From assembly GCA_037447655.1 (NCBI GenBank), contig JBBHKE010001263.1, positions 13,833-31,151 of the forward strand: DNA of 17,319 nucleotides, read 5' to 3'. The position numbers were made by a program, and so were the translations under genes. How positions within the stretch are numbered: the stretch's first letter is position 1; each line of letters opens with the position of its first letter. Under the pieces are notes generated by a model, which worked only from the letters and a program-made list of their open reading frames with translations, was not told the origin of the DNA and made no database searches. The stretch is from Zygnema cylindricum (taxonomy: Eukaryota; Streptophyta; Zygnematophyceae; Zygnematales; Zygnemataceae). Below, piece by piece: positions 8,750-17,319 of the stretch.

Positions 8750-9728
8750 TCACGCATACATGTAGTTAGGAAGGGTTTTAATCCGTGGATTGTGAAATTT
8801 GTAACATAGGCATATGGTCTTGGTCGCTTATTGGCCAGGACCCAAACTAGGCGCAAATCATCCGTAGAATACTAGTACGCTACTGGTTAGTTAGAAAATG
8901 CCAGAAGTTAGTACTCAGGCTATTTCGTTCGTACTTAGGCGATTGCGTTATGTTTGTACTCTCGTAATTTGAGAGTACAGGAATTGGTCGAAGAGGAATT
9001 ACAGTTTTCTGTCTTTTTCCCTTGTCTTTTTCCTTAGTCAAATTGTCACTGTTTTTCTGCAAGGCTTTTTCTGCCTTAGTTTATTAAGTGCTTAGTCTTT
9101 TTTTTCCCCTATTATACTTTTATTGTAAGCCCTACAATTTAATTCACTCGGTTTCGGCCGGAGTCAACACGGTTTCCCTTCAACAACCTCTTTTAGTGAG
9201 GATTTTGCCCCAGCCAACTTTCTTAGGCTGTTTCTGAACCTTTGTGGATGCAATCTGTGGATTAGGGTTCGACTTTTTGTTGTGTAATTTGTGTCTTTTG
9301 TTGGAGCTAATTGTTGGGTTTGGTAGAATTCGTTTATCTCGGATTCTCTACATATTTTCATTGTTTGTTTTCTTGTTGTACTTTTCTGCCATCGGCGTGC
9401 CAGGATCCGGTTATCTCGCATTCTTGGCATATTTTTATTGTTTTCTTGCATTATTTTGGTTTTGTTTTTCTTTATTCGAAATCCTAGACTTAACTCCTGT
9501 CAGGAATACGTCCAGACTGTGGAGCCTAGTGGCTACCCATCGGCTTAGTAATAAATGGATGTCTCTCTCGGCTGCCCACTCACCTTCCACCTTTCTTTTT
9601 TCACATTGTCATATTTAATTTTGCTATGTATTATAATTATTTTTGCTTTGGGATTTGCATTGCTCGTTGTCTGTTACACCTTTATTGCTGGACAGCTGGT
9701 TGGGTTGCATGCTTGTTGGTTCAATTAG
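8750..9728. other. Right part of the sequence splitting the copia element
   Basis: No known protein was found. The region is T-rich. A tandem duplication with a period of 77 bp occurs at about 9331-9455 (CG(T/G)TTATCTCG(G/C)ATTCT...CATATTTT). It could include degraded LTR or leader sequence, but I see no matching second LTR in the window. Confidence 0.4.
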
Positions 9729-10324
9729 ACACATGCACGGCATGGACATCAACGGTTTGAAAGGGATGGCGGACAGACATTCGCTTTATTCAATCTCTCT
9801 GTCTCCACGTGTGACGATTCCAACTCGGGAAAAGATCGGGTAATCGATTCGGGAGCGTCACACCACGTTTGTACGGACGCAACCTTATTTGACGACATGC
9901 GCGAATTAACAGTTTCATAGCGCATTACAGTGGCTAGCGGCGACGTTTCATGACAGTTAGAACAGCCGGTACCGTACGACTAAACTTACCTACGTACGGA
10001 ACCAATGGTACAGAATATATCACTGAAACTAAATCATTAAACACACTTTACATTCCTGGCGGTTCGATGAATCTCTTACCCGTACGTCAAATCCAACGAA
10101 CCGGGTGCAGCGTACTCTCGCACAGTGATTGGATCTATTCGAATTTTACGGTTGGATGGAGTCGTGATTGGATAAGGCATCGTGACAGACTCCATGCACA
10201 GCAAGCTAATCTGGAAATGGTAGCCAAATATCGTAAGGGAATTGCTAATCGTAGTGACAATTTTTGCTGCGCACAGGTACTTGCGTCATCTTGTCAAAAA
10301 GTGTACATTTTAAGTACAGATTAG
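9729..10324 (+). pseudogene. Copia Pol remnant: protease and pre-integrase region
   Basis: In one frame 9729-9950 encodes the aspartic protease core VIDSGASHHVCTDATLF (active-site DSG at 9846-9854) and RITVASGDV, with a stop TAG at 9918. A frameshift near 9950 moves the frame to 9950-10324, which continues LNTLYIPGGSMNLLPVRQI (the typical LYVPG..NLLSV block) and then a pre-integrase-like segment (LHAQQANLEMVAKYRKGI...CCAQVLASS). It stops at 10322-10324. No integrase core, reverse transcriptase or RNase H follows, so the 3' part of the element is deleted. Its frame continues that of the Gag remnant across repeat B. Confidence 0.85.
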
Positions 10325-11195
10325 TACAAGTTACACATGTGGAGACTATGCCTTTTATAGATCTTATCATTCATTTCATATTATATTTTAGTGCATAATA
10401 TCAATTCGTACAAATCACATGAAAAAATTAGATACTTTTTATATTTACAATTATAACAATTTGAGATTTTGACTGGAAACCGAAAAGTCTCGCGAATTTA
10501 CACAATTCTCAAACGCAAAAAATACACATAAAGCCATAAAATGTTTTGTTTTGCAATATCGATAATTGGGTTTTCAGTCATTTCAAATAATATTTGTTCT
10601 CTCGAACTTTGCCAAATTGCGCTTAAGCAACTTCAACAAAAACATTTCGATTCCGCTGCCCTAAAAAAAGCATTAGCTAAAAAAGATCCACTAACACTAA
10701 AATAACATTATCTAAAATGCATTCACTAAAAAAAATATTTCACTTAAAAAAAAACACTCAGAAGAACTACATCTTATCAAAAACATTCTCTTTTTTTAAA
10801 CTGATGTCAAAACTTTCCAATCATACATTTTTGGACCAAAAAAAAAACCTATTTTCTGAACCTACTGGTCCACAACATTTCCGAAATCGAAGTTCACACC
10901 CTTCTTCTCTTTTTCTCTGCTTTTCTCCCCACCTTCTCTCCTCCTTTTACCTACTCGTTTACTCTCCTCTCTTTTTTCTTTCCTCTCCTCTCGCCCCTTC
11001 TTTACTCTCCTCGTCCCCCTCATCTAACCACTCCTCTCCTTTCCTCTCCTCTCCTTTCCTAGCTCTCCTCTCGCCTCCATTTCCTTCTCTTCTTCTTTAT
11101 TCTCTCCTCTTCTCGCTTCTCTCTTCTCTTTCCCAAAAATCATCAGACTCTAAAATAGTACGCAAGTACCCAAAAAAAAAAAACTACAAAAAAAT
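10325..11195. other. AT-rich and CT-repeat DNA between copia remnant and eIF5B
   Basis: 10325-10890 is AT-rich with many A runs and recurrent CACTAAAA motifs around 10660-10760. 10895-11140 is a TCTCCTCTCC pyrimidine repeat. The CT tract's long frame is a repeat artefact. The segment contains the 3' flank of eIF5B; no AATAAA signal was identified. Confidence 0.5.
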
Positions 11196-13373
11196 CTAAG
11201 GGATTTCGAATAATTTCTTTAGTTTAACCACCAATATCCAATCATCTCGAGTCAAATCATCCTACAGAAAAAAAAAATGATAATAATAATAAATAAATAA
11301 ATTCTCACTCCCAAGTCAAATTTTGCAGAAAGTGAAAAAAGAAAAAGGATGACAACAATGAAATTCAAAAAAAAAACAAGAATATAAAATAGATAGAAAT
11401 GAAAATGAAAGCAAAATAAAGCAAACAAAATGATACAAGAAGGAAAATATCTTGAAAAGAACGACAAAAAACCCTCTGTACAAAAAAAACATCTTTGCAA
11501 TACAGATTAAAAGAGGAGAAAGATAAAAGATAAAAGAGAAAAAAAAAGAAAAATGACTGCGGGGAGGACAAAAAGAGGAGAATACAAAAAAAAGATTATA
11601 GAGAGGAGGGAATAAAAAAAGTAAATAAAAAGAGGGGAGAATAAAATGAGAAAATAAAAGGAGGGAGTGAAAAGAGATAACAGAAAGAGGAGAGAATAAG
11701 AAGGGGGGAAAAACACAATACCCGATAAGCGAGAAAATAAAAAAATAGGGGTGAAAAGAGATCATGGAAAGAGGAGAGAGACAATAAGAAGAGGGGAAAA
11801 ACACAATACCCGATAATTCTCCTTCAAAACATCGATCGATTGTCGACTAATTCGACTCACGAGTTCGTCCTCATGTGTAAAGTGACGACCGTAGGCCTTT
11901 TGAACCTCCTCCCCTGTACCCACAATCTACTCAAACACCCAAAAACACTTTCCAAAAGAGTAAGAAAACAGGCAACCAAAAAGGGAAGGGAAGGAGAGAG
12001 GGGGGGAGGGAGAGAGGGAGGGAGAGGGCGGGACGGAAGGAGGGAGAGGGGAACGGAGAGGGAGAGTATTAATAAATCTCTTCTCCACACAGTTATGACT
12101 TTTGAACCGAGGGGGAGGGCAGAAGGTAAGGGCACAGAGGGCAAAATAAAGAGAAAGAGGAGAAAGAGATAAAAAAAAAGAGAGAGGAGAATCATGGCAG
12201 AGAAGAATATGGAAGCAAATAATAAGAAAAATCAGCAAAATGAATACAAAAAGAGAAGCGATGAGGAGAGTGTCTTCTCAATATAATCGGTAAACTGGAT
12301 GCACAAAAATGAATAGTTTAAGTACTAGCAAGTCTAGTTCTATATTTAGAGTGGACCGGTTACACAACATTCGCAAGAAAAAACGAAGCCGCAAAAATAC
12401 AAAAGGCAGAACTCGTGACGGCTAATGACAAAGTCGGTGGTCGGCAGAACTAAGAACAAACGGAATTTTCCATTCATGGAATCGACAACGAAAGGAATCC
12501 GCTAATGTACTCAGAAGGACGGGACTACAATAAGTACAACGTGTTCGAATAAAAGGACGGGTTTACAATAAGTACAACGTGTTTGAATAAAAGTAAGGGT
12601 CTACAAAAAGTAAAATGTGTTCGAATAGTAGTAAAGGTATCCGTACACGAACGATGAGTCTGTAGGACTAGACGTAGAATAGACGCGAAACAATAGTGTC
12701 GTAATAAAAATAGAATACGCACTAAACTTACAACTAAACACGTGGGTTTCACTAATTACACAACTAAAAGTATACTTCAATAAGAAGAGAGGGAGGGGGG
12801 GGGGGAGGGGGACCTCGATAAAGTACATGGAAGAAAGGGGAAAACATAATAGCAAAACTGTACAAACCAGACCCACCAGTAAAAAAAAGAGGAAGAAAAA
12901 AGAGGAAAAAAACAAAGAGAGGGAGCGTGGAGGGAGAAAATTCGTACCTTCATAGCCACAGCCTGTCCTTTTTTGGCACTATCTGTAACTTTGTGATCTT
13001 TTTCAATCGAGGCAATCTTTCCAATGTCGATAAAACCTTGGGAAGGAATACAAATTGGAGTACCAATCTGAAAAACAAATAAATAAACAAACCAATAAAA
13101 ATGACTAGACAAAGAAATCAAATTGTCCACGGGAAAAAAAAAGACAGTTTGGAAGACGAGAAAATAAAAATAAACCATAAAGAACTAATAATGGTAACCA
13201 GAAGTCTCTTCTTTTCATTTTTTTTGGATTCACTAAATCAAGTACACAAGCAACTGATTCACCGAGTCCCCAAGAGAGGGGGAGAGGCAGGGAGGGCGAG
13301 AGGGAGCGAGGGGGAGAGAGATGGGGAGAAGGGGGGGGGGGAGAGGGGAAGGGGGAAAAAGAAGAGAGGGAGA

Positions 13374-13413
<40 letters not shown>

Positions 13414-13782
13414 ACATAACAAAGAAAAAGTATCAGTTACGATAAATAGAGAGAGAGAGAGAGGGACGGGAAGGGAGGAACAAAATCCTTAAAAAACAAA
13501 AAACAAAAAAAGAAAGAAAGAAGGAAAGAAAGCATAACATACCTTTGCAATGCCATCCACAATCTCCACTCCCAAAACAATGGGGTCCTTTTTGTTGAAA
13601 ATACAGTTAGGCAATATTTTAAGAACCACAGGAAATACCGCATCTTCCGCGGTCGCCTCTCTGGCCTTCTCCTTCACATCCTTCATATAGGCCGTAAAAG
13701 AATCGAAAAGATGGTAAATAATATCCGCAGTAAAAATGGTGACTCCTAACTCCTTGGCAAGTTCTTGAGCCTCGGTGGATAC
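11196..13782 (-). CDS. Translation initiation factor eIF5B, C-terminal exons
   Basis: eIF5B is the cytosolic GTPase that joins the ribosomal subunits and positions initiator tRNA. Only its 3' end is here. Exons in transcript order: 13782-13543, 13067-12948, 11926-11810, 11261-11196 (TAG at 11198-11196). All introns are phase 0, and lengths of 240, 120, 117 and 66 nt give 180 residues. Residues 1-80 cover the end of domain III and the connecting helix (STEAQELAKELGVTIF, TADIIYHLFDSFTAY, VFPVVLKILPNCIFNKKDPI). The later exons form domain IV (IGTPICIPSQGFIDIGK, SIEKDHK, AKKGQAVAMK; YGRHFTHEDELVSRISRQSI; DWILVVKLKKLFEIP). The last exon ends in the expected conserved tail, which binds eIF1A in studied eukaryotes. 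The GTPase domain and domain II are absent: directly upstream lies a different gene. Whether this copy is functional therefore depends on the junction at 13783-14129. Confidence 0.93.
11262..11809 (-). other. Last eIF5B intron, with duplicated donor
   Basis: Donor GTATTG at 11809, acceptor CTGTAG ending at 11262. An approximately 88-bp tandem duplication near the donor repeats the exon end and splice site. The rest is A-rich on the + strand (U-rich in the transcript). Confidence 0.85.
11640..11816 (-). repeat. 88-bp tandem repeat spanning eIF5B exon end and donor
   Basis: A 24-bp identical core (in + strand sense GGGGAAAAACACAATACCCG + ATAA) is at 11793-11816, where it covers the real 5' splice site, and at 11705-11728 inside the intron. 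Similarity extends outward through GAAAGAGGAGAGA and GTGAAAAGAGAT phrases. The inner copy keeps TTATCGG|GTATTG intact, so it is a perfect cryptic donor lacking the rest of the exon. Confidence 0.9.
11927..12947 (-). other. eIF5B intron with pyrimidine tracts and a minisatellite
   Basis: Donor GTACGA at 12947, acceptor GAGTAG ending at 11927. In transcript sense it begins and ends with CCCTCT-type tracts (12782-12810 and 11985-12065 on the + strand as GA repeats). It contains the 31-bp sequence shared with the 13783-14129 gap (12048-12078 here). Confidence 0.85.
12517..12636 (+). repeat. Three tandem copies, 38-41 bp, in the eIF5B intron
   Basis: Units of the form GGACGGG-CTACAATAAGTA-CAACGTGTTCGAATAAAA start at 12517, 12555 and about 12596. 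The third is the most diverged. Confidence 0.85.
13068..13542 (-). other. eIF5B intron with (CT)n tract
   Basis: Donor GTATGT at 13542, acceptor TTTTTCAG ending at 13068. The + strand shows (GA)n at 13372-13410 and a G-rich block at 13276-13345, meaning a long pyrimidine tract in the transcript. Confidence 0.88.
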
Positions 13783-14129
13783 CTGAGTCGAAGGAAACAA
13801 AAAAAAAACGCCTCAAAAACTCCTCTTTATCCTCCCTAAGGACAAGTATTTATGAACTGAAGGGAGGAAGAGGGGGAGAGGGGGAGGGGGAGGGGGAGAC
13901 GGGAGAGGGGGAAGGGGGGGGGGAACGGAGAGGGAGAGTATTAATAAATCCCTCCCTCCTACCCAATCTGCCCTCCCTCCCTTCCTCCCTCTCTCCCTGC
14001 CAAACTTCTACAACTGACAATTTGAAATGTGACAGCCTTAACTCTCACATCAAGAACCAAAAATTCATAAGACTACAAACATACAATAGCGAACAACTTG
14101 AGACTTTCAAAGATGAAATCGAAACGGAC
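13783..14129 (-). other. Gap between CHERP-like exon and eIF5B exons
   Basis: In the - sense it starts with a GT (14129) and ends with CAG (13783), like a single 347-bp intron. It has a GA block (14001-13968), then a CT block (13935-13861), which are complementary. The phases do not fit: the upstream exon ends in phase 2 and the eIF5B exon begins in phase 0. It contains a 31-bp sequence (13922-13952) that also occurs in an eIF5B intron at 12048-12078. No coding sequence for either protein was found here. Confidence 0.75.
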
Positions 14130-15019
14130 CTGTTGAAGAGGATGTCATTCACAAGGTATATGATGTGTAACTGTCTGTCGGGCTCTCCTGAAAACATCTG
14201 GACACGTGTCGTCAAAATCTCTATAAATGGTTGGGCATACATCATTCTCTGCATAAACCATGCCTTAGCATTTTTTATGACCTCTTTTGTCCCTGTCAAT
14301 GAGTCCAAAACCTGTGACAACTCAGCCGCAATATCCGGAGGTAAATTCACGCCAAAATTAGCACTAGGCCCTCCTCCACCAATAGGGTTATCCACATTAA
14401 ATGATGGCCTTGGTAGACCTTGGTTTGGTGGACCTTGGTGATATCGATATGGATCGCCCGAGGCAGAAATCGCTGTTGGATATTGACTTAGGTGTGGTGG
14501 TCCTGTTGGAGGTAAGGGCGACATTCCTGACTGATGGTCATAATATGGGAGAGATGATCCGAAACCAGCCTCTGATTGGTTCCCTGGAATGCCTCCACTG
14601 TTAACATTCTGCGGCTGATGGAGAGAAGAGGGAGGATTCGCCATGGCCGTCGAGTTGACAGCTGTCCAAAGCCTGTACCGGTAATATTCGTGACCTTCTC
14701 CTCCTAAAAGAAAAGCGTAAGCGGGATTATTTTTCTGTTTCTCCTTCATTAGGGCTTCAAATTGTGGCCCGTTTTTGGCGGCATACTCCACAAGTTTGTC
14801 AATCCGTTTTTGGAGGTCAGCGTCAGGAGGAGGAGAGGCGGGAGGAGGAAGGGGCTCCCATGGATTGAAAAAAGCCTGACCAGAGGTTACCATGGCGGGA
14901 GGCCCTTGGTTAAAAGGAGGGAGCTGCTGGACAGGATAATGGCTTTGATTCATGAAGCCTGGATGGGACCCCATGGACGGCATGATAGCTTGCTGTTGCT
15001 GAGGGATTTGGTCCATCAT
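14130..15019 (-). CDS. CHERP-like SURP + CID protein, first coding exon (3' partial)
   Basis: CHERP is a nuclear U2 snRNP-associated factor combining a SURP module with an RNA polymerase II CTD-interacting domain (CID). This exon encodes 296 codons plus two bases. A Gln/Pro-rich head (1-66) is followed by SURP at about 69-119 (LQKRIDKLVEYAAKNGPQFE, EKQKNNPAYAFLL, EYYRYRLW). A low-complexity Pro/Gly/Ser/Gln linker covers 120-228, and the start of a CID is at about 229-297 (AKAWFMQRM...LHIIYLVNDILFNR). The donor after AACAG is GTCCGT, phase 2. The rest of the CID and the C-terminal G-patch region of CHERP are not in the window. The ATG at 15019 is chosen because SURP follows and a consensus acceptor (GTTTTCAG) lies about 17 bases upstream, suggesting a 5'UTR intron; a second ATG follows directly. 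SURP+CID also occurs in SR140/U2SURP, but that has an N-terminal RRM and the reverse domain setting, so CHERP fits better. Confidence 0.85.
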
Positions 15020-15245
15020 AGTGACTTGAGTGAAACTGAAAACATCAAAAAGGTAAGGGATGATTCAGAGAGATAAAACCTGAAAACGGAAGAAAAGGAG
15101 ATAAAGACAACGAAAAGCGTGGGAAAATGCAGGTCGCAATGGACGATATTCTGCAAGGTAGGAGGAATTGGTGCAGGAATGCAAGCTTGCCTGCAATGAG
15201 TTATTATTCGTAGTACAGTAACGGTAGAGGTGCTGTAGTGCTGTA

Positions 15246-15417
15246 CAGTACACCGCCAATCGCTATTAGCGTTGTGTACGCTAATTCCGTCCCGTTCTTT
15301 TTTTTAATTATTCTCCATTAGCGTAGTTCATTCTATTTTTTTCTGTACTCTATTTTAGGTTAATTTTCAGGTACCGTACAAAACGGTATGTCATCCTTTG
15401 ATTAGTGTGGTGTACGG
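15246..15417. mobile_element. Possible diverged relative of foldback family M1
   Basis: TACACCGCCAATCGCTATTA at about 15249 resembles the M1 end TACACCGCTCATCGTTATTA. About 150 bp on, GATTAGTGTGGTGTA (about 15402-15416) is an imperfect complement of that end. The interior shares only short phrases (ACTCTATTTT) with M1. This could be coincidence. Confidence 0.35.
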
Positions 15418-15740
15418 ATATTGTCAGGCCGTACATAATTGTACTTTTTTAAGTAAAAAGGTACAATTTATTATGTTTAATAGCCGCGGACGCATGAGAA
15501 TGTGCGGACTTAGAAGGGGTTCAATTCGGGACCTAAAAAAATACGTTCGCACTTATTAGACCAACAACCGTATTGTCAAAGTGTGAACGACAAACAAATT
15601 CGTGTGTGGAAAATCATTTTTTCAGTAAATGAACGGAAATGTCGCGGCGGCGTATAAATGTAACCTACATATATACAATTTCAACACCGAGTAGGTTCTT
15701 TGTAAGCACCTGTACTTACTATTAATGCTATTTTATGGTT

Positions 15741-15822
15741 ATGGTCCATTTAGCGTAAAAGTTTATTGTATTATGGTGAAGATGGTCCTATTTAGTATAA
15801 ATGTACATTGTAATATGGTGTC
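15741..15822 (+). repeat. Two copies of a 41-bp tandem repeat
   Basis: ATGGTCCATTTAGCGTAAAA... at 15741 and ATGGTCCTATTTAGTATAAA... at 15782, both ending in TATGGTG. No known function. Confidence 0.75.
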
Positions 15823-16259
15823 AAACATAAAATAAAATAAACGTTTACGTTAATACAGGGTTGATATGTCAAAAAATACTAAATTAAAGTTGAAATTTGT
15901 ATTTTTTAGAATAAAACAACATCATTTGGCGTTGGTGATATTTGGGGATGGGAAACGCCAAATACGGACAGTCCATAAAAAAAAGAATATGTTTTTGGCC
16001 AATCACAACCAACGGTTTTTTGGTGGGATATGTACGGCGTTTTTTCGACAAAAAATCCATTTTCGTCACCGCGAAGCAGACGAACGTACCGCCGCCTGCT
16101 CCACCTTTCATCCATGGGTCCCGCCCTATCAACCTACAATTTCTTCGTCTAGCCACTCTTAACTTTACCGTGAACAGCGTTCCATCTTGTGGTTTGTGTG
16201 TCTCTCATCTTCCTCCAGCTCCGCCTCCCCCTCCCTCCTCTTTTTTCCTCTCTCTTTAC

Positions 16260-16379
16260 CATTCTCTCTCTTTATCATATGCCACGTGGCAGTGGGAGGG
16301 ACCCTGACGAAGATCTAGGTCGAGAACCATTCGGGCGGGACAGCTGTCATCTTGTGGGCCAACACAGCGGAAGTAGAAC
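16260..16379 (-). CDS. Possible exon with FLYWCH-like zinc finger
   Basis: In the - sense a long CCCTCT tract ends in CCAG at 16380 and is followed by FYFRCVGPQDDSCPARMVLD...GPSHCHVAYDK, then AATG|GTAAAG, a strong donor. The exon is 120 nt and phase 2 on both sides. The pattern aromatic-rich FYFRC, C-x7-C-ARMV, then H-x-H resembles FLYWCH/WRKY-GCM1 type zinc fingers, which occur in transcription factors and Mutator-like transposases. I found no flanking exons. The + strand reading of the same DNA has no recognisable motif. Confidence 0.35.
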
Positions 16380-16660
16380 CTGGAGGGAGAGGGAGAGGGA
16401 GAGGGAGAGGGAGAGGGAAAGGAAAAAAAAGGGAGAGGGAGAGCGAAAGCGAGAGGGAGAGCGATAGGGAGGAGAGGAGGGAAGGGAAGGATTTCCAGTT
16501 TAGCCAGTGTAACGGATATGTAGATTATACCTGCTGTCAAATATTTTAACTCTCCCTCTCTCTCTCTCTCTCCATCGCTCGAGCTCTCTCTCTCTCTCTT
16601 CCCCCCCATCTCCCTCTCTCACTCCCTCTCGCTCTTTCTTTCTCCCATTCTCCCCCTCTT
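16380..16660. repeat. Opposed GA and CT tracts
   Basis: The + strand is GA-rich at 16381-16485 (GGGAGA repeats) and CT-rich at 16550-16660, separated by about 65 bases of mixed sequence. The two are complementary, so either transcript could form a long hairpin. If the exon at 16260-16379 is real, this is the 3' part of its upstream intron. Confidence 0.7.
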
Positions 16661-17246
16661 CTCCTCTTTTGCCAAGCCACTATTACTTCCACAGCTCTTT
16701 ACCTGACTTTCTCTCTCCCTGCCTGTCAGCTTACCCGTCCTTCTATTCTCTTCACTGACATTGCATCTCTCTCCCCCCTCCTCTCTCTTTGTCTTCTGCT
16801 CTCCCCTTCTTTCTCTCTCCACCTTTTCCTTTCTTTTCCCCTTTTCAGGTCTCTTATTTATCCCCGTGGATATCTTTTTCCATCCTCCCTCACTTCCCTC
16901 TCGCCCTCTCTCCCTCTCTCCTTCCCACCCTCCCTCTCTCACTCCCTCTCTCCCACTTTCTCCCTATATTCTTATATATTTCCCTCCTTCTCACACTGAA
17001 AGTGTCTATCGCACCCGTCCCAATGTGACTACCTTCGCCCCCCTCCCCACCCCCCTCTTTCAAATGTCGCCCTTTCGCCTTCAATCTATTCCATTCACTT
17101 TTAGTGGATCTCTCTAATTTGTTTCTGATAGCTGTTTTTTTTTAACCCTTTGTTGTATTTTGTTTATCTTGCCGTCATTCGAATTATGTTGGTTGTGGTC
17201 GCTACATTTTCATCGATTCACTTTTTTTTGTTTGTCTTTTTTGCAG
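16661..17246 (+). other. Pyrimidine-rich stretch ending in a strong acceptor
   Basis: CT-rich DNA (16720-17060) without recognisable coding signal is followed by T-rich DNA. It ends in TCTTTTTTGCAG at 17246, a good 3' splice site on the + strand. Long frames here are products of the CT repeat. Confidence 0.45.
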
Positions 17247-17319
17247 TTGTGACAAATGCAATATTCCTTCTACAAATGGAGATAACGAGCATACTATTGA
17301 AGTATAAAATAATTTGTTT
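17247..17319 (+). CDS. Possible exon at the right edge
   Basis: After the acceptor the frame beginning with TGT at 17248 reads CDKCNIPSTNGDNEHTIEV and then TAA at 17305-17307. The GTATAA at 17302 could instead be a donor after HTIE. The CxxC pair hints at a zinc-binding protein, but 19 residues are not enough to identify a family. It may be the end of a gene whose earlier exons are not recognisable here. Confidence 0.3.

Larger units (their letters stand above)
15020..16259. other. Upstream region of the CHERP-like gene, no clear gene
   Basis: Expected to hold the promoter and 5'UTR of the CHERP-like gene; no TATA element or other motif stands out. Frames at 15884-16156 (both strands) encode no recognisable protein. 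The segment includes a possible foldback element and a short tandem repeat. Confidence 0.45.

Noticed and set aside
10717-11199. 160-residue Ser/Leu-rich frame
   Set aside because: It is a translated TCTCC repeat downstream of the eIF5B stop on the opposite strand.
13782-14130. A genuine CHERP-eIF5B fusion protein
   Set aside because: Splicing the visible donor to the visible acceptor shifts the frame (phase 2 to phase 0) and would leave an incomplete CID.

Overview
This is nuclear DNA from a eukaryote with GT-AG spliceosomal introns. It holds parts of two or three recognisable protein genes, split into short exons set in long introns full of (GAGGGA)n/(TCCCTC)n low-complexity tracts, plus decayed transposable elements. 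The elongation factor P gene at the left is closest in motif order to plastid-type (cyanobacterial/plant chloroplast) EF-P. I therefore infer an alga or another plastid-bearing protist, but cannot name a taxon. Stop codons TAA and TAG terminate the two complete gene ends, and Gln is encoded by CAA/CAG, so the standard code applies.

Layout. (1) 1-4794, + strand: the 3' five exons of an EF-P gene; its first exon(s) lie off the left edge. Intron 1 carries a 206-bp foldback (MITE-like) element. Introns 3 and 4 carry duplicated copies of the preceding exon end plus 5' splice site. (2) 4795-6089: no gene seen. (3) 6090-10324, + strand: a dead Ty1/copia-type retroelement. Gag with a damaged zinc knuckle is separated from a protease/pre-integrase fragment by 2.7 kb of foreign sequence, which itself contains a well-defined 754-bp non-autonomous hAT element (13-bp TIRs, 8-bp target duplication). 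(4) 10325-11195: A/T- and pyrimidine-rich DNA without a gene. (5) 11196-13782, - strand: the last four exons (180 codons plus stop) of translation factor eIF5B. (6) 14130-15019, - strand: the first coding exon of a CHERP-like SURP+CID RNA-processing protein, cut in the middle of its CID. The N-terminal exons of eIF5B and the remaining exons of CHERP are both missing from the 347 bp between them, so this junction is either a rearrangement or an assembly chimera. (7) 15020-17319: intergenic DNA, a tentative FLYWCH-like zinc-finger exon on the - strand, long GA/CT tracts, and a tentative exon at the right edge.

The most striking signal is how the introns are built. Three introns contain tandem duplications that span an exon end and its 5' splice site. 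Several introns have purine tracts downstream of the donor and complementary pyrimidine tracts upstream of the acceptor, so the transcript could fold the two splice sites together. A 31-bp sequence is shared by two different introns. Together these suggest intron growth by local duplication of splice-junction DNA.
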